This document shows, piece by piece, positions 43,258-53,228 of a stretch of DNA of 64,000 nucleotides (the stretch's first letter is position 1; the number at the start of each line of letters is the position of its first letter). Below the pieces are notes generated by a model. The model ran no database searches and had not been told where the DNA came from. It saw only the letters and a program-made list of their open reading frames with translations. The translations under genes and the position numbers were made by a program. Origin of the DNA: an uncultured Clostridia bacterium (GTDB lineage: Bacteria; Bacillota; Clostridia; Christensenellales; Pumilibacteraceae); contig CAMWMF010000008.1 in the NCBI GenBank assembly GCA_947175335.1, positions 1 through 64,000 of the forward strand, in the 5' to 3' direction.

Positions 43258-45456
43258 TTAACTTAAATCGTTGGGATTGATTTCGGTAAAGCATGTTACC
43301 TGCGGAAACGCTGCCGTAACGCCGTCCGCTATTTTGTACACCGCCTTGCGTATGTCGTCAGACTCGGGTTTGAGCCGCATAAGCACTTGCATGCGATGCT
43401 TTGTTTGTATGCGCTTTTTTGGTGCGCGCATTGCGTTTAGGTAAACAAATCTATCTCCATGCTTAGCCGCTAGTGCACGTGCCTCGTCTATCGCCTGCTT
43501 GGTAGCGTCAAGAGCTATGGCCTCGTTTTCGCATGCTATGAGTATGCGCAGGATTTCGGTAAACGGCGGAAAACCGGTCGCCTGTAAAAGATTTATCTCC
43601 TTGTCGAAAAAACCTTCGTAATCGTATTCGGTTGCGTACTTGTAAACGTAATGCCTAGGAGTATACGTTTGCAAAATAACACTGCCCTGCTTCTTTTCGC
43701 GCCCGGCTCTGCCCGCTACCTGCGTAATCAGCTGGAAAGTTCGTTCCACCGCGCGAAAATCGGAAAAGTGTAAGCTCATATCGGCGTCCATTATTCCAAC
43801 CAAAGTAACGTTGGGAAAGTCATGACCTTTTGCTACCATTTGCGTACCTACAAGTATATCGGCATTACCGTTTGCAAATTCGCCGAGCAGCTTTAAATGC
43901 GCGTCCTTTGTCCGAGTTGTGTCGTTGTCCATTCGTATAACGCGCGCCGACGGGAACATTTTTTGCACATGTTCGACTATTCGTTCGGTGCCCATAAAGC
44001 CTTGCTTTATATGCGGACTTTTACAGTTAGGACACAAATCAAGCATGGAATACCTACGTTGGCAGTAGTGACACTTTAACAAATCCTCATCCTTATGATA
44101 GACAAGCGAAACGTCACAGTCCTCGCACTTGGCAACATACCCACACTTTTTGCACATAACATACGAGCTGTACCCACGGCGATTCAAAAATAATATGGCT
44201 TGATTGCCCGACGCGAGACATTGCTCCAAAGCATTTACAAGCGGCGCGGAAAACATACCCGAATTGCCGTACGTAACTTCCTTGCACATATTGACTATTT
44301 GTATAGCCGGCATTTCGCGCTTGTTTACCCTGTGCGGAAGCCTGACAAGCTTGTATTTGCCGTTTTGAGCGGCATAATAGCTTTCCACCGACGGCGTAGC
44401 CGAGCCCATAACAAGCCTTGCACCGTTGTATGCCGCACGAAAAAGTGCAACGTCGCGCGTGATATAACGCGGATTGGATTCAGACGAATACGACGTGTCA
44501 TGTTCCTCGTCTATTACTATAAGCCCGACATTTGTTAGCGGTGCAAATATTGCCGAGCGCGCACCTACGGCAACGCGTGCGCCGCCTGTGAGCAGCCTGC
44601 GCCACTCGTCAAACCGCTCGCCGTCGCTAAGTCCCGAATGGAGCAGAGCCACGTCGTCGCCGAACCGCGAACGGAATATGCGCATAACCTGCGGCGTAAG
44701 CGATATTTCGGGCACGAGCATGATGGCGGTTTTACCCTTTTTCAATACCTGTTCTATGCAGTTAAGGTACACCTCCGTCTTACCGCTGCCCGTAACCCCG
44801 AACAAAAGCGTAGGCTTTTCACTCGACATTATAGTATCGACAGCAATAGACTGTTCCTCGGTTAGAACAATATCGTTGTCCTTTTGGACGATACCCTTGT
44901 ACGGAGTGCGCAGCACGTCCTCCATACGCGTCAAAAAAACACCGCGAGCTATAAGATTGCGCACTGCTGCCGCGGAAAAATTGGCGTTTAGATAGCTTTG
45001 CTCGGCACTTTCGGCGTCCAAAAGATATTCGAACACCTCCATTTGCGAGTGCGCGGACTTCTTGATAAATAGATTAGGGTCTATCTCTATGTATTCGGGA
45101 TTGACATAAACAAATATTTTTTGCAGTGCTTTAATTCTGCCACCGCGCATTTTTGCCGGCAAAAACAACCTGAACACGTCTATTTTGCGCAAGTGAAAGC
45201 GCTCGGTCATATAGTCGCACAGCGCTAAAAATTCTTCCGACACTATCGGCCTATCGTCGAGTACCGAAATTATATCCTTTAACTTATCTTGCGGTAAATC
45301 GGTTGTTTCCGCAATATCGATTACGTAACCCTCGGTTGTTTGCCTGCCAAACGGAACAGCCACACGTGAACCGCGCATTGTTCCGTCTATTGCTCGGTAG
45401 TCGAATACTCTATCGACCTCGCTTGCCGATATATCAACGATTACCTTTGCTATCAT
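43258..45456 (-). CDS. priA: Primosomal replication restart helicase PriA
   Basis: 3'-5' superfamily 2 helicase that restarts collapsed replication forks. The 732-residue product has an N-terminal DNA-binding domain (about 1-150), Walker A LLFGVTGSGKTEVYL, DEEHDTSYSS, eight zinc-binding cysteines (CKKCGYVAKCEDCDVS; CHYCQRRYSMLDLCPNC) and QVAGRAGREKKQG. ATG 45456 overlaps the coaBC stop by four bases. Confidence 0.97.
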   Translation of the reverse strand: MIAKVIVDISASEVDRVFDYRAIDGTMRGSRVAVPFGRQTTEGYVIDIAETTDLPQDKLKDIISVLDDRPIVSEEFLALCDYMTERFHLRKIDVFRLFLPAKMRGGRIKALQKIFVYVNPEYIEIDPNLFIKKSAHSQMEVFEYLLDAESAEQSYLNANFSAAAVRNLIARGVFLTRMEDVLRTPYKGIVQKDNDIVLTEEQSIAVDTIMSSEKPTLLFGVTGSGKTEVYLNCIEQVLKKGKTAIMLVPEISLTPQVMRIFRSRFGDDVALLHSGLSDGERFDEWRRLLTGGARVAVGARSAIFAPLTNVGLIVIDEEHDTSYSSESNPRYITRDVALFRAAYNGARLVMGSATPSVESYYAAQNGKYKLVRLPHRVNKREMPAIQIVNMCKEVTYGNSGMFSAPLVNALEQCLASGNQAILFLNRRGYSSYVMCKKCGYVAKCEDCDVSLVYHKDEDLLKCHYCQRRYSMLDLCPNCKSPHIKQGFMGTERIVEHVQKMFPSARVIRMDNDTTRTKDAHLKLLGEFANGNADILVGTQMVAKGHDFPNVTLVGIMDADMSLHFSDFRAVERTFQLITQVAGRAGREKKQGSVILQTYTPRHYVYKYATEYDYEGFFDKEINLLQATGFPPFTEILRILIACENEAIALDATKQAIDEARALAAKHGDRFVYLNAMRAPKKRIQTKHRMQVLMRLKPESDDIRKAVYKIADGVTAAFPQVTCFTEINPNDLS

Positions 45457-46637
45457 AGCGCGACAATTCTATCCAAAACGATTTCCGCAACCTCGCGCTT
45501 TGTCATAAGCGAAAGGCGCTCTTGATTTCCCGCCGTTATAAGCGTTACTATATTAGTGTCGGCGTCGAATCCTGCATTCTTTGCCGTAACGTCGTTAAGC
45601 ACGGCCAGATCGGCATTTTTGTTTTTCAGTTTCAGCAGCGCGTTACTCTCGCCGTTTTCTGTTTCCGCAGCGAAAATAACCAGCTTACCGCATTTATTCT
45701 TGCCCAGCCACGCAGCAACGTCATCTGCCTTGCTAAGCTCCAACGTAAGCGACTGCGCTTTTATTTTTTGCGCCGACGGCGTTATATCGTAATCGCATGG
45801 CGCAGCGGCAAGCACCGATATGTCGGCGGATTTGTAATGCTTTTTGACGGCGGCAAGCAATTCCTTTGTAGTTGAAACACTTTCCGTAATCCAATCGGAC
45901 GGAAGCGTAAAATTGTTTGTATAGCCGTGAATATAAATAACCTTAGCTCCTCGGTTATATGCGGCACACGCCAATGCGTAACCCATTTTTCCGCTTGAAC
46001 GGTTGGAAAGGAATCTAACGGGATCGATATTAGTCCTTGTAGCACCGGACGTAATAAGCACCGTCTTGCCCACTAAATCTCGTTTGACGGCGAAAAGACT
46101 ATCGAGCGCCTTGTAAAGCTCGTCTGGCTCGGCCATTCGTCCGCTCCCAACGTCACCGCATGCCAAATAACCGCTGCCGCCGTAAATTGGAGTAAACCCG
46201 CGCCCGACAAGCTTATTTATATTTTCCGTCGTAATCGGATTTTCCATCATTGCGGTGTTCATAGCAGGCGCGAGCAAAATCGGACATTTGCACGCCAGCA
46301 CCGTTGTCGTCAAAAAGTCGTCGGCAATGCCGCATGCCAGCTTTGCAATAACATTGGCGGTAGCAGGCGCAATTATTACTGCGTCTGCACGCTTGGCATA
46401 CGACACATGTTCAACCTCGTACGTAAAGTTGCGATCGAACATGTCCACCGTAACACGGTTGCGCGATAATGTTTCAAACGAAAGCGGCGCGACGAATTCC
46501 GTCGCGCTTTTCGTCATCATAACGTGAACATCGGCGCCGCTTTGGACAAGCTTGGATACCAAAGCACAAACCTTGTATGCGGCTATTCCGCCGCACACGC
46601 CGACAAGTATTGTTTTTGACTGTAAGTTATTAGACAA
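45453..46637 (-). CDS. coaBC: Bifunctional phosphopantothenoylcysteine decarboxylase / phosphopantothenate-cysteine ligase
   Basis: Two coenzyme A steps in one 394-residue protein. The N-terminal flavoprotein CoaC domain (about 1-180) has GVCGGIAAYK, the substrate-recognition APAMNTAMMENP and a flexible Cys loop (GSGYLACGDVGSGRMAEP). The C-terminal CoaB domain has TSGATRTNIDPVRFLSNRSS with GKMGYALA and AAPCDYDI. Starts at TTG 46637 with GGAAGAAGG upstream, 4 bp after rpoZ. Confidence 0.96.
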   Translation of the reverse strand: MSNNLQSKTILVGVCGGIAAYKVCALVSKLVQSGADVHVMMTKSATEFVAPLSFETLSRNRVTVDMFDRNFTYEVEHVSYAKRADAVIIAPATANVIAKLACGIADDFLTTTVLACKCPILLAPAMNTAMMENPITTENINKLVGRGFTPIYGGSGYLACGDVGSGRMAEPDELYKALDSLFAVKRDLVGKTVLITSGATRTNIDPVRFLSNRSSGKMGYALACAAYNRGAKVIYIHGYTNNFTLPSDWITESVSTTKELLAAVKKHYKSADISVLAAAPCDYDITPSAQKIKAQSLTLELSKADDVAAWLGKNKCGKLVIFAAETENGESNALLKLKNKNADLAVLNDVTAKNAGFDADTNIVTLITAGNQERLSLMTKREVAEIVLDRIVAL

Positions 46638-46641
46638 ATGC

Positions 46642-46839
46642 TTAGCCTTCTTCCACGCCCTCTACTTTACCGTCCACAACCTCTTTGGCGGCAAGCGAAA
46701 CGGGATTAATGCCCTCTTGCTCCAAATAGTCATGGCGCTTATCCATAAGCGTGCGAGCACGCTTGCTCAAAAGACTTACAAGCGCGTACTTGTTGCCGAC
46801 TGTTTCTACCATTTTATCAATAGGCGGATCGATTAACAT
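46642..46839 (-). CDS. rpoZ: RNA polymerase omega subunit
   Basis: Small subunit that aids RNA polymerase assembly. The 65-residue product has the conserved stretch DKMVETVGNKYALVSLLSKR. ATG 46839 with AAGAGG upstream. gmk-rpoZ-coaBC-priA-def-fmt-rsmB-rlmN is the classic Bacillota order, and here it is intact. Confidence 0.93.
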   Translation of the reverse strand: MLIDPPIDKMVETVGNKYALVSLLSKRARTLMDKRHDYLEQEGINPVSLAAKEVVDGKVEGVEEG

Positions 46840-46885
46840 ATATTTACCTCTTAAAGATTATTACTTGTTTATTGCGGATTATCCG

Positions 46886-47500
46886 TTATTCTTCGTCTTG
46901 CTCCGCGAGCAAAGCCTGTATTTTTTCCTCGTTGTTTATAATCTTGCGCTTTTCGGCTGTGATAATATCCAACACTTCATCAATGGCAAGATCGACTTCA
47001 TCATTAAAAACAATGTAGTCAAACAGCTTGTACTCGCTGAGTTCGCGACGCGCAGCACCCAAACGAATTTTTAAGCTGTCCTCCGTTTCCGTTCCTCTGG
47101 CGCGCAAACGTTGCTCCAAGGTCTTAAAGTCAGGCGTCATAATAAAAATAGCAACGGCCTCGGGATACTTCTTTTTGATAGACCGCACACCATGAACATC
47201 CACCTCGAACAACACGTTATAGCCATTTTTCATATTTTCGAAAACAGGGGCTTTGGGCGTGCCGTAAAGATTGTGATACACCTCGGCCGTTTCCAAAAAA
47301 TCGCCCGCGGCTATCATTTGCTGATACTGCTCCTCAGTGCGGAAATAGTAGTTAACTCCCTCAACTTCGCCCGGACGAGGCTGACGCGTCGTTACGGATA
47401 CCGAGCGTTTCATGTCCGTTCTTTTAATTATTTGGGAGTAAATAGTGCCCTTGCCGGCGCCCGACGGGCCCGATATAACAATAAGTAATCCTTTGTTCAT
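46886..47500 (-). CDS. gmk: Guanylate kinase
   Basis: Phosphorylates GMP to GDP. The 204-residue product has the P-loop ISGPSGAGKGTIYSQI, TTRQPRPGEVEGVNYYFRTE (GMP-binding) and VLFEVDVHGVRSIK. ATG 47500 coincides with the end of yicC. The last ~30 residues are a charged tail. Confidence 0.98.
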   Translation of the reverse strand: MNKGLLIVISGPSGAGKGTIYSQIIKRTDMKRSVSVTTRQPRPGEVEGVNYYFRTEEQYQQMIAAGDFLETAEVYHNLYGTPKAPVFENMKNGYNVLFEVDVHGVRSIKKKYPEAVAIFIMTPDFKTLEQRLRARGTETEDSLKIRLGAARRELSEYKLFDYIVFNDEVDLAIDEVLDIITAEKRKIINNEEKIQALLAEQDEE

Positions 47501-48378
47501 TATTCCACGTTCCTTATTTGTTCTTTGATTTTTTCTACTTCGTTTTTCATACCGATAACAAAACCGGTAAGCGTTATGTCGTTGGATTTGCTGCCCATAG
47601 TGTTTACCTCACGCACCATCTCCTGCGACAAAAAGTCCAACCTGCGCCCTTGCGGCGCGTTAGCTTCCCCGCAAATAGCCTTAAATTGATTTATGTGCGA
47701 GCTAAGCCTAGAAATTTCCTCGTTGATATCGGCCTTATCGGCAAAAAATGCGACTTCATTGAGTAGCTTACCCTCGTCAGGCTCGTAGCCGTCAAGCAAC
47801 TCCTTTACCCGCAGCAGCAACGCCGCTTTATAGTCGGCTACTACCTGCGGTGCACGAGCTATCGCCTTTTTAAGATATCCTTCCAAATTTCCGATTAGCG
47901 ACATCAAATCGGCATACACGCCGTCGCCCTCTACCTGCCGCATTTTGTTAAGGTTACTAAGTGCATCCGATACTGCTTGCTTGGTAAGCTCGGCAACAAG
48001 CTCTCGATCGTCGTCGGGTACTGTGACAGACGCGACGTCCGGCGTGCGCAATAGCGCCGTTACGTTGTAATCGTCTTCCAGCATAAATTCGGCACGCAGT
48101 GTTTTGGCGGCGGCTACATATTCGGCGGCAAGCGCCTTATCCACAGTAACCTTCTTAGCAGATTCCGATAAATTTACGTACGAAAAATATACGTCAAAGC
48201 TGCCGCGCGAAGCATAAGCCTTGATGCCCTTTTGGATGATATCGTCAATATACATCAAAGATTTGGGAAGCTTACACGCAATCTCCAAAAATCTGTTATT
48301 GACCGATTTGATTTCTACGGTGACGGTGCGCTTATCCTTAACAGCGACGCCCTTACCGTAGCCCGTCATACTTTTCAT
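47500..48378 (-). CDS. yicC: YicC-family endoribonuclease
   Basis: YicC/YloC family protein of 292 residues, some of which have endoribonuclease activity. Visible are MKSMTGYGKG at the start, the middle VTALLRTPDVASV, and the C-terminal DUF1732 segment with DINEEISRLSSHINQF and RRLDFLSQEMVREVNTMGSK. Upstream is a sigma-A promoter and GAGG before ATG 48378. It begins the yicC-gmk-rpoZ chain. Confidence 0.95.
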   Translation of the reverse strand: MKSMTGYGKGVAVKDKRTVTVEIKSVNNRFLEIACKLPKSLMYIDDIIQKGIKAYASRGSFDVYFSYVNLSESAKKVTVDKALAAEYVAAAKTLRAEFMLEDDYNVTALLRTPDVASVTVPDDDRELVAELTKQAVSDALSNLNKMRQVEGDGVYADLMSLIGNLEGYLKKAIARAPQVVADYKAALLLRVKELLDGYEPDEGKLLNEVAFFADKADINEEISRLSSHINQFKAICGEANAPQGRRLDFLSQEMVREVNTMGSKSNDITLTGFVIGMKNEVEKIKEQIRNVE

Positions 48379-48439
48379 ACAAACCTCTGCTTAGTTGCCG
48401 AAAATACACTAACAAGCGAATTACATTTTCGCAATATAT

Positions 48440-48468
48440 ATTATAACATTCTTTTGTACGAATTTCAA
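48440..48468 (-). promoter_or_regulatory. Promoter of the yicC-gmk-rpoZ-coaBC chain
   Basis: Minus-strand TTGAAA (48463-48468), 17 bp, TATAAT (48440-48445). The -35 overlaps the ligA stop. Confidence 0.7.
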
Positions 48469-50405
48469 CTGTTTAACATATCTTTAAACTGATTTTCGTC
48501 AATAATTTTTTTGCCGAGCGCGCGCGCTTTTTCCAGCTTACTCCCCGCGTTTTCTCCCGCAACCACAATATCGGTCAGTTTAGACACGCTCGATTGCACA
48601 ATACCGCCGTTTTGTTCTATCAGCTTTGCCGCGTCGCCACGCGTGTATTGTTGAAGCGCGCCCGTCAAAACAAACTTCAATCCCGAAAATTTACCTTCAG
48701 ACTTTTGGGCATATACGGGGTCTATGCCGAGTGCCTTATACTTTGCCAAAAGCTCGCCGTGCGCCGAAAAGTACTCTACTATCGATTGCGCCACTATCCC
48801 GCCCACGTCTTGGATTGCTGTTAGCTCATCCTCGCTTGCCTTGGAAAGTGCGTCGATAGACCCGAAATGCTCAGCAAGCGCACGCGCCGTCACCTTGCCC
48901 ACGTTTTCTATGCATAGCGCGCTTATAAAGTGCGGCAAATCAGCGGCTTTGGAATCTTGCACGGCTTTGATAAAGTTGGAAATCTTTTTATCCTTAAATC
49001 CGTCTATGCGCGCAAGCTGTTCGCCTGTCAAGTCGTACAGCTCTGCCGGCGAACGCACACCCAAAATATCGTAAAGCTGCTCGGCGGTTTTAATGCTTAC
49101 GCCGTCTATATCCATACAGTCTTTGGAACAAAACTGCACTATACGCGCTACAACCTGCGCACGGCAGCCGTAAAAGTTTAGACAAAACAGGTGTGCGCCT
49201 TCCTCTGTAAGCTCATGTCCGCAACAAGGACAAACGGTAGGCTTAGGTATATCCGTATCGTTTTGTCCGCGCTCGGCAACGCCCAAAATTTCGGGAATAA
49301 CGTCGTTGCTGCGGCGTATAAATACGCGCGAACCGATTTTTACATCCTTACGCAAGATATCGCCGTAGTTGTTGAGCGTAGCGCGCTTTACCGTAGCGCC
49401 GCATAGTTCTACGGGATCGAGTATTGCAAGCGGCGTAAGCTTTCCCGTCCTGCCCACCTGCCATTGCACGTCGCGCAAGACAGTAGTAGTTTCCTCCGCT
49501 TCGAATTTGTATGCGATAGCCCATTTGGGAAATTTATCGGTATAGCCAAGCGTACCGCGAACCTTGGCGTCATCAACCTTGATGACCATTCCGTCAATGG
49601 CAAAATCAAGCGCCGATTTATCCACAGACTGAATTTGATCTATAATTTGCTCGATGTTGTTCGTTTTATAGAACATACCGGTTTTAAACCGATTGTTCTT
49701 TAAAAACTCTATTTGTTCGGTTTGAGACCCGAGCGACTGTCCGTCAATGTAATTGACGTTGTAAAACACCACGTCGAGATTGCGCTTGGCTGTTTCACGC
49801 ACGTCCAAATTTCGTATAGCACCTGCGACGGCGTTACGCGGATTTTTGAGCGGCACTGCGGCAGTTGCATTGTACGCATTGAGCGCACTTATGCGCATAA
49901 TACCCTCGCCCTGAACCTCTACAGTGCCTTTAAACGGTATTGAAAGCGGCACGGACTTGACCGTCTTTATTTGCTCGGTCACGTTCTCCCCAACCTCGCC
50001 GTTGCCACGTGTCGCACCCGACACAAGCTGTCCGTCGCGGTATGTCAAGCATATAGTCAATCCGTCCAGCTTATATTCCAGCGTACACTCCGGTTGCTTG
50101 CCGAGCGCTGCCGACAGCTTTTCAAACCACGCGCGAAGCTCGTCAAAGCTGTTACACTTATCAAGGCTGTACAAGCGATTTATATGAGTATGCGGCTCAA
50201 ACGATTTAAGCGGCTCGCCGCCCACGCGCTTTGTTGGCGAATCGTTAAGCACCGTACCCGTCTTTGCTTCCAGCGCACACAGCTTGTCGTAAAGGGCGTC
50301 ATACTCCTTGTCGGACACGATTGGATCGTCCAAAACGTAATATCTGTATGCGAGGTCGTTAAGCCGCGCCACCAGCTCTTTCATTAACGTAATATCGTCG
50401 TTCAT
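48465..50405 (-). CDS. ligA: NAD-dependent DNA ligase
   Basis: Seals nicks in replication and repair. The 646-residue protein has the Ia domain (YYVLDDPIVSDKEYDALYDK), the adenylation site LEYKLDGLTICLTY (catalytic Lys), OB fold, a Cys4 zinc finger (CPCCGHELTEEG; CLNFYGCRA), helix-hairpin-helix region and C-terminal BRCT domain (GKFSGLKFVLTGALQ). It starts at ATG 50405 with GGAGC upstream, 9 bp after pcrA. Confidence 0.97.
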   Translation of the reverse strand: MNDDITLMKELVARLNDLAYRYYVLDDPIVSDKEYDALYDKLCALEAKTGTVLNDSPTKRVGGEPLKSFEPHTHINRLYSLDKCNSFDELRAWFEKLSAALGKQPECTLEYKLDGLTICLTYRDGQLVSGATRGNGEVGENVTEQIKTVKSVPLSIPFKGTVEVQGEGIMRISALNAYNATAAVPLKNPRNAVAGAIRNLDVRETAKRNLDVVFYNVNYIDGQSLGSQTEQIEFLKNNRFKTGMFYKTNNIEQIIDQIQSVDKSALDFAIDGMVIKVDDAKVRGTLGYTDKFPKWAIAYKFEAEETTTVLRDVQWQVGRTGKLTPLAILDPVELCGATVKRATLNNYGDILRKDVKIGSRVFIRRSNDVIPEILGVAERGQNDTDIPKPTVCPCCGHELTEEGAHLFCLNFYGCRAQVVARIVQFCSKDCMDIDGVSIKTAEQLYDILGVRSPAELYDLTGEQLARIDGFKDKKISNFIKAVQDSKAADLPHFISALCIENVGKVTARALAEHFGSIDALSKASEDELTAIQDVGGIVAQSIVEYFSAHGELLAKYKALGIDPVYAQKSEGKFSGLKFVLTGALQQYTRGDAAKLIEQNGGIVQSSVSKLTDIVVAGENAGSKLEKARALGKKIIDENQFKDMLNS

Positions 50406-50414
50406 ACAAGCTCC

Positions 50415-52676
50415 TTAATCCTTTATCACTGTTATGGGCGCAAAATCGACGGCCAGCAGCATGACGCCGCCGCGCTCGAAATCTATCTTAGCATACAAGC
50501 TGTCGCCCATTTTTTCTATGTCGATAATTTTGCCCTTTCCCAATCTTTTATGCATAACGGTAGCACCCGCAACAATGTCGGACTTGTTTGCCGACTGCTG
50601 TTGCGGCGTAGTCGTCGCCTTTTTGCCGAAATCACTTTTGTATGTCGCACTGTATGAGCTTCCGCCTATACTGCCACCCATACTGCCGCCAACTGACTTG
50701 CTTTGCGCATAACCGTTTTGGGCGTTGTACGGCGAATACGTATGCGACGGCGAAGCCGTAAACACGTCCTCTTTCCGTTCGGGACGAGCGACAAGCCCAC
50801 CTTCCACCAAAAACCTCGACGGTATGCAGTACCGCGTTTCGCCGTACAAAAACCTCGATTTGGCGTAAGTGAGGAAAAGTCTGCGCTTTGCGCGCGTAAC
50901 GGCAACGTACATAAGCCGCCGCTCCTCTTCCATGTGTTCGGACTCGTTTTCGTTCTGCCTGAGCGACGGAAAAATACCGTCTTCCAAGCCGACGACAAAC
51001 ACGACCGGAAATTCCAAGCCTTTGGCGCTGTGCACGGTTGCGAGCGTGACACAGTTGTCGTCGTTCATATCGTCCGTATCGCTATACAGCGACACCGTTT
51101 GCAAATAGTCGAATAGTGTTGCGGCTGGATTTTTCTTTTCAAATTCGCGCACCGAGCTTTCAAGCTCATTGATATTTTCACGTCTTACCTCGCCTTCGCT
51201 GTCATCCGAAAATAACCCATCCACATTAAGCACGATATAAAGCAAATACTTAAAGTATTCAACAATCGACCTCTCAGATATTTCGTGGAGCCGAACAAGC
51301 AACGCGCCGAAATCGGCAAGCTTGCTCTTTAATGCGGTAGGCAGCGGATATGCGTTCGCATTTACTATTACGTCAAAAGCACTCTTACCGTTGGCTTGCG
51401 CTATATCGCGTATTTTATCTATGGAAGTATCGCCTATGCCGCGGCGCGGAAAATTGATTATGCGAAAAATCGCCTCGTCGTCTCGCGTATTAACCGAAGC
51501 GCGGGCGTATGCAAGCACGTCCTTAATCTCCTTACGGTCGTAAAACTTAAATCCGCCGAATACCTTATGCGGTATTCCGTACTGCAAAAAACGTTCCTCA
51601 AAGTGCCGCGTTAAGGCATTAACGCGCAAAAGCACTGCGCAATCCGAGTATTCGTAATAACCGCTATCCACCAAATCGTATATTTTTCTTACAACATAAT
51701 CCGCTTCGAAGCCGTCCGAGGCGGCACAATAGCACACCACCTTTTCGCCGCAATCGGCTTCCGTCCACAGCTTTTTATCTAACCTTTTTGTGTTGCCCTT
51801 AATTATCTTGTTGGCAATATCAAGGATATTAGCGGTCGAACGGTAATTTTGTTCCAGCTTGTAAACCGTGCAATTAAAGTCTTGTTGCAATTGAAAAATA
51901 TTACCGATAGTTGCGCCGCGCCAAGTGTATATACACTGATCCTCGTCGCCCACCGCAAATATATTCCCATGCTTACCTGCCAAAATCTTGGCTATTTCGT
52001 ACTGAATTGTATTGGTATCTTGAAACTCGTCTATATGTATATATCTGAATTTGTTTTGATAAAACTCGCGAGCTTCATAACTTGACTTCAACAGATTAAG
52101 CGTTTGTATAAGCAAATCGTCATAGTCTAGCGCGTTATTGGTTCTGAGCACTTCTTGATACTGTGCGTATGCTTTGGCAATATCTTCGACATCCTGCGCG
52201 TACTTATGTACTTGCTCATAATCGTCAGGCGATATTCCTTTGCTTTTTGCATTGGAAATTTCGGCGATTATGCTCTTTGCCATATCTTCGTTAAGTTCGT
52301 TTTGCTTAACAATACGCTTGACTATCGCTTTTGTTTCCGTTTCACCGTAAATGGTAAAATTCTTGTCAAAACCTATTCTGTCTATAAACCGCCTGAGTAT
52401 GCGCACACACGCTGCATGAAATGTAAAAATCCAAATGCCGTCAATATTGTCCAGCATTTTTCCCAGCCTTGTGCGCATTTCGTCCGCAGCCTTGTTGGTA
52501 AACGTTATGGCGAGAATATTGTACGGCTGTACATGCAAATCATTTATCAAATGCGCAATGCGGTGCGTAAGCAATCGCGTTTTTCCACTGCCCGCACCTG
52601 CAGTTACCAACACCGCACCTTCCGTATCAAGTACGGCTCGCTTTTGTACTTCGTTTAGTGTTTCGAGACTGTACAT
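50415..52676 (-). CDS. pcrA: ATP-dependent DNA helicase PcrA/UvrD
   Basis: SF1 3'-5' helicase for repair and rolling-circle replication. The 753-residue product has Q motif LNEVQKRAV, Walker A VTAGAGSGKTRLLTHR, DEFQDTN, GDEDQCIYTWRGA, QNYRS and ATVHSAKGLEFPVVFV, with VAVTRAK. The C-terminal tail contains a Gly/Ser-rich stretch (SVGGSMGGSIGGS) before a Tudor-like end. ATG 52676 with AGAGG upstream. The pcrA-ligA pair is typical. Confidence 0.97.
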   Translation of the reverse strand: MYSLETLNEVQKRAVLDTEGAVLVTAGAGSGKTRLLTHRIAHLINDLHVQPYNILAITFTNKAADEMRTRLGKMLDNIDGIWIFTFHAACVRILRRFIDRIGFDKNFTIYGETETKAIVKRIVKQNELNEDMAKSIIAEISNAKSKGISPDDYEQVHKYAQDVEDIAKAYAQYQEVLRTNNALDYDDLLIQTLNLLKSSYEAREFYQNKFRYIHIDEFQDTNTIQYEIAKILAGKHGNIFAVGDEDQCIYTWRGATIGNIFQLQQDFNCTVYKLEQNYRSTANILDIANKIIKGNTKRLDKKLWTEADCGEKVVCYCAASDGFEADYVVRKIYDLVDSGYYEYSDCAVLLRVNALTRHFEERFLQYGIPHKVFGGFKFYDRKEIKDVLAYARASVNTRDDEAIFRIINFPRRGIGDTSIDKIRDIAQANGKSAFDVIVNANAYPLPTALKSKLADFGALLVRLHEISERSIVEYFKYLLYIVLNVDGLFSDDSEGEVRRENINELESSVREFEKKNPAATLFDYLQTVSLYSDTDDMNDDNCVTLATVHSAKGLEFPVVFVVGLEDGIFPSLRQNENESEHMEEERRLMYVAVTRAKRRLFLTYAKSRFLYGETRYCIPSRFLVEGGLVARPERKEDVFTASPSHTYSPYNAQNGYAQSKSVGGSMGGSIGGSSYSATYKSDFGKKATTTPQQQSANKSDIVAGATVMHKRLGKGKIIDIEKMGDSLYAKIDFERGGVMLLAVDFAPITVIKD

Positions 52677-52690
52677 AAAACCTCTTTTGT

Positions 52691-53068
52691 TTACGAACCC
52701 GTGCGCTCACGGTAATATCGTTCCTGCAATTCTCTGAATTTTTCGGACAGTTCCAATACGTAACGCTGTTTGCCGTTGGCATCCAGCCCGTCGTATACGT
52801 CCCGCTCGATAAGCTGACCTATTGGGTTTAGCGCTATCTCGCTGCTGTCCAGTATGTCGCAAACCTTGCGGTACATTTTTTCCTCGGTAGCGGACGTGCT
52901 TGCCGCAACCTCCGCAAGTCGCCCCACCCGCATCGAATATTCCGCTATCGGCGACGGCACACTCTCATCCTGCCTATTTTCTTGTTTCAGCGAATCGAAG
53001 TAGCCCATTTTGAGTCGTTGTTTAGCCAGCCAGCACCGCTTTTTTAGTTCTCCGGTTTTTCGTGTCAT
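52691..53068 (-). CDS. Hypothetical protein, basic N terminus, 125 residues
   Basis: I do not recognise it. It starts MTRKTGELKKRCWLAKQRLK and has a Trp/Lys-rich N-terminal patch, then a helical acidic part (EYSMRVGRLAEVAASTSATE) and a C terminus with repeated charged helices (EKFRELQERYYRERT). No membrane segment. ATG 53068 has AGGAGGG upstream; a longer frame to 53116 lacks a site. It precedes pcrA-ligA by 14 bp, so it is probably co-transcribed with DNA repair genes. Confidence 0.75.
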   Translation of the reverse strand: MTRKTGELKKRCWLAKQRLKMGYFDSLKQENRQDESVPSPIAEYSMRVGRLAEVAASTSATEEKMYRKVCDILDSSEIALNPIGQLIERDVYDGLDANGKQRYVLELSEKFRELQERYYRERTGS

Positions 53069-53092
53069 GTTGCACCCTCCTAATTCAAGTGC

Positions 53093-53101
53093 ATTATAGC
53101 A
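53093..53101 (-). promoter_or_regulatory. Extended -10 promoter candidate for the unknown-pcrA-ligA unit
   Basis: Minus-strand TGC plus TATAAT (extended -10). No good -35 is visible. It lies ~25 bp upstream of the ATG at 53068 and leaves a short leader with AGGAGGG. The rest of the 160 bp gap to 53229 holds a near-palindrome ATGTTACAT-g-ATGTAAACAT around 53136-53155 but nothing I can name. Confidence 0.5.
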
Positions 53102-53228
53102 CGGACTGACCGACATAACATATAATCGCTAAATGTTTACATCATGTAACATAATTCGTCATAATGCGGCAGATTACAGCTGCAAGCATAGATTATAAGC
53201 CGCTAACCATTTTCCGCACGCTTATGCG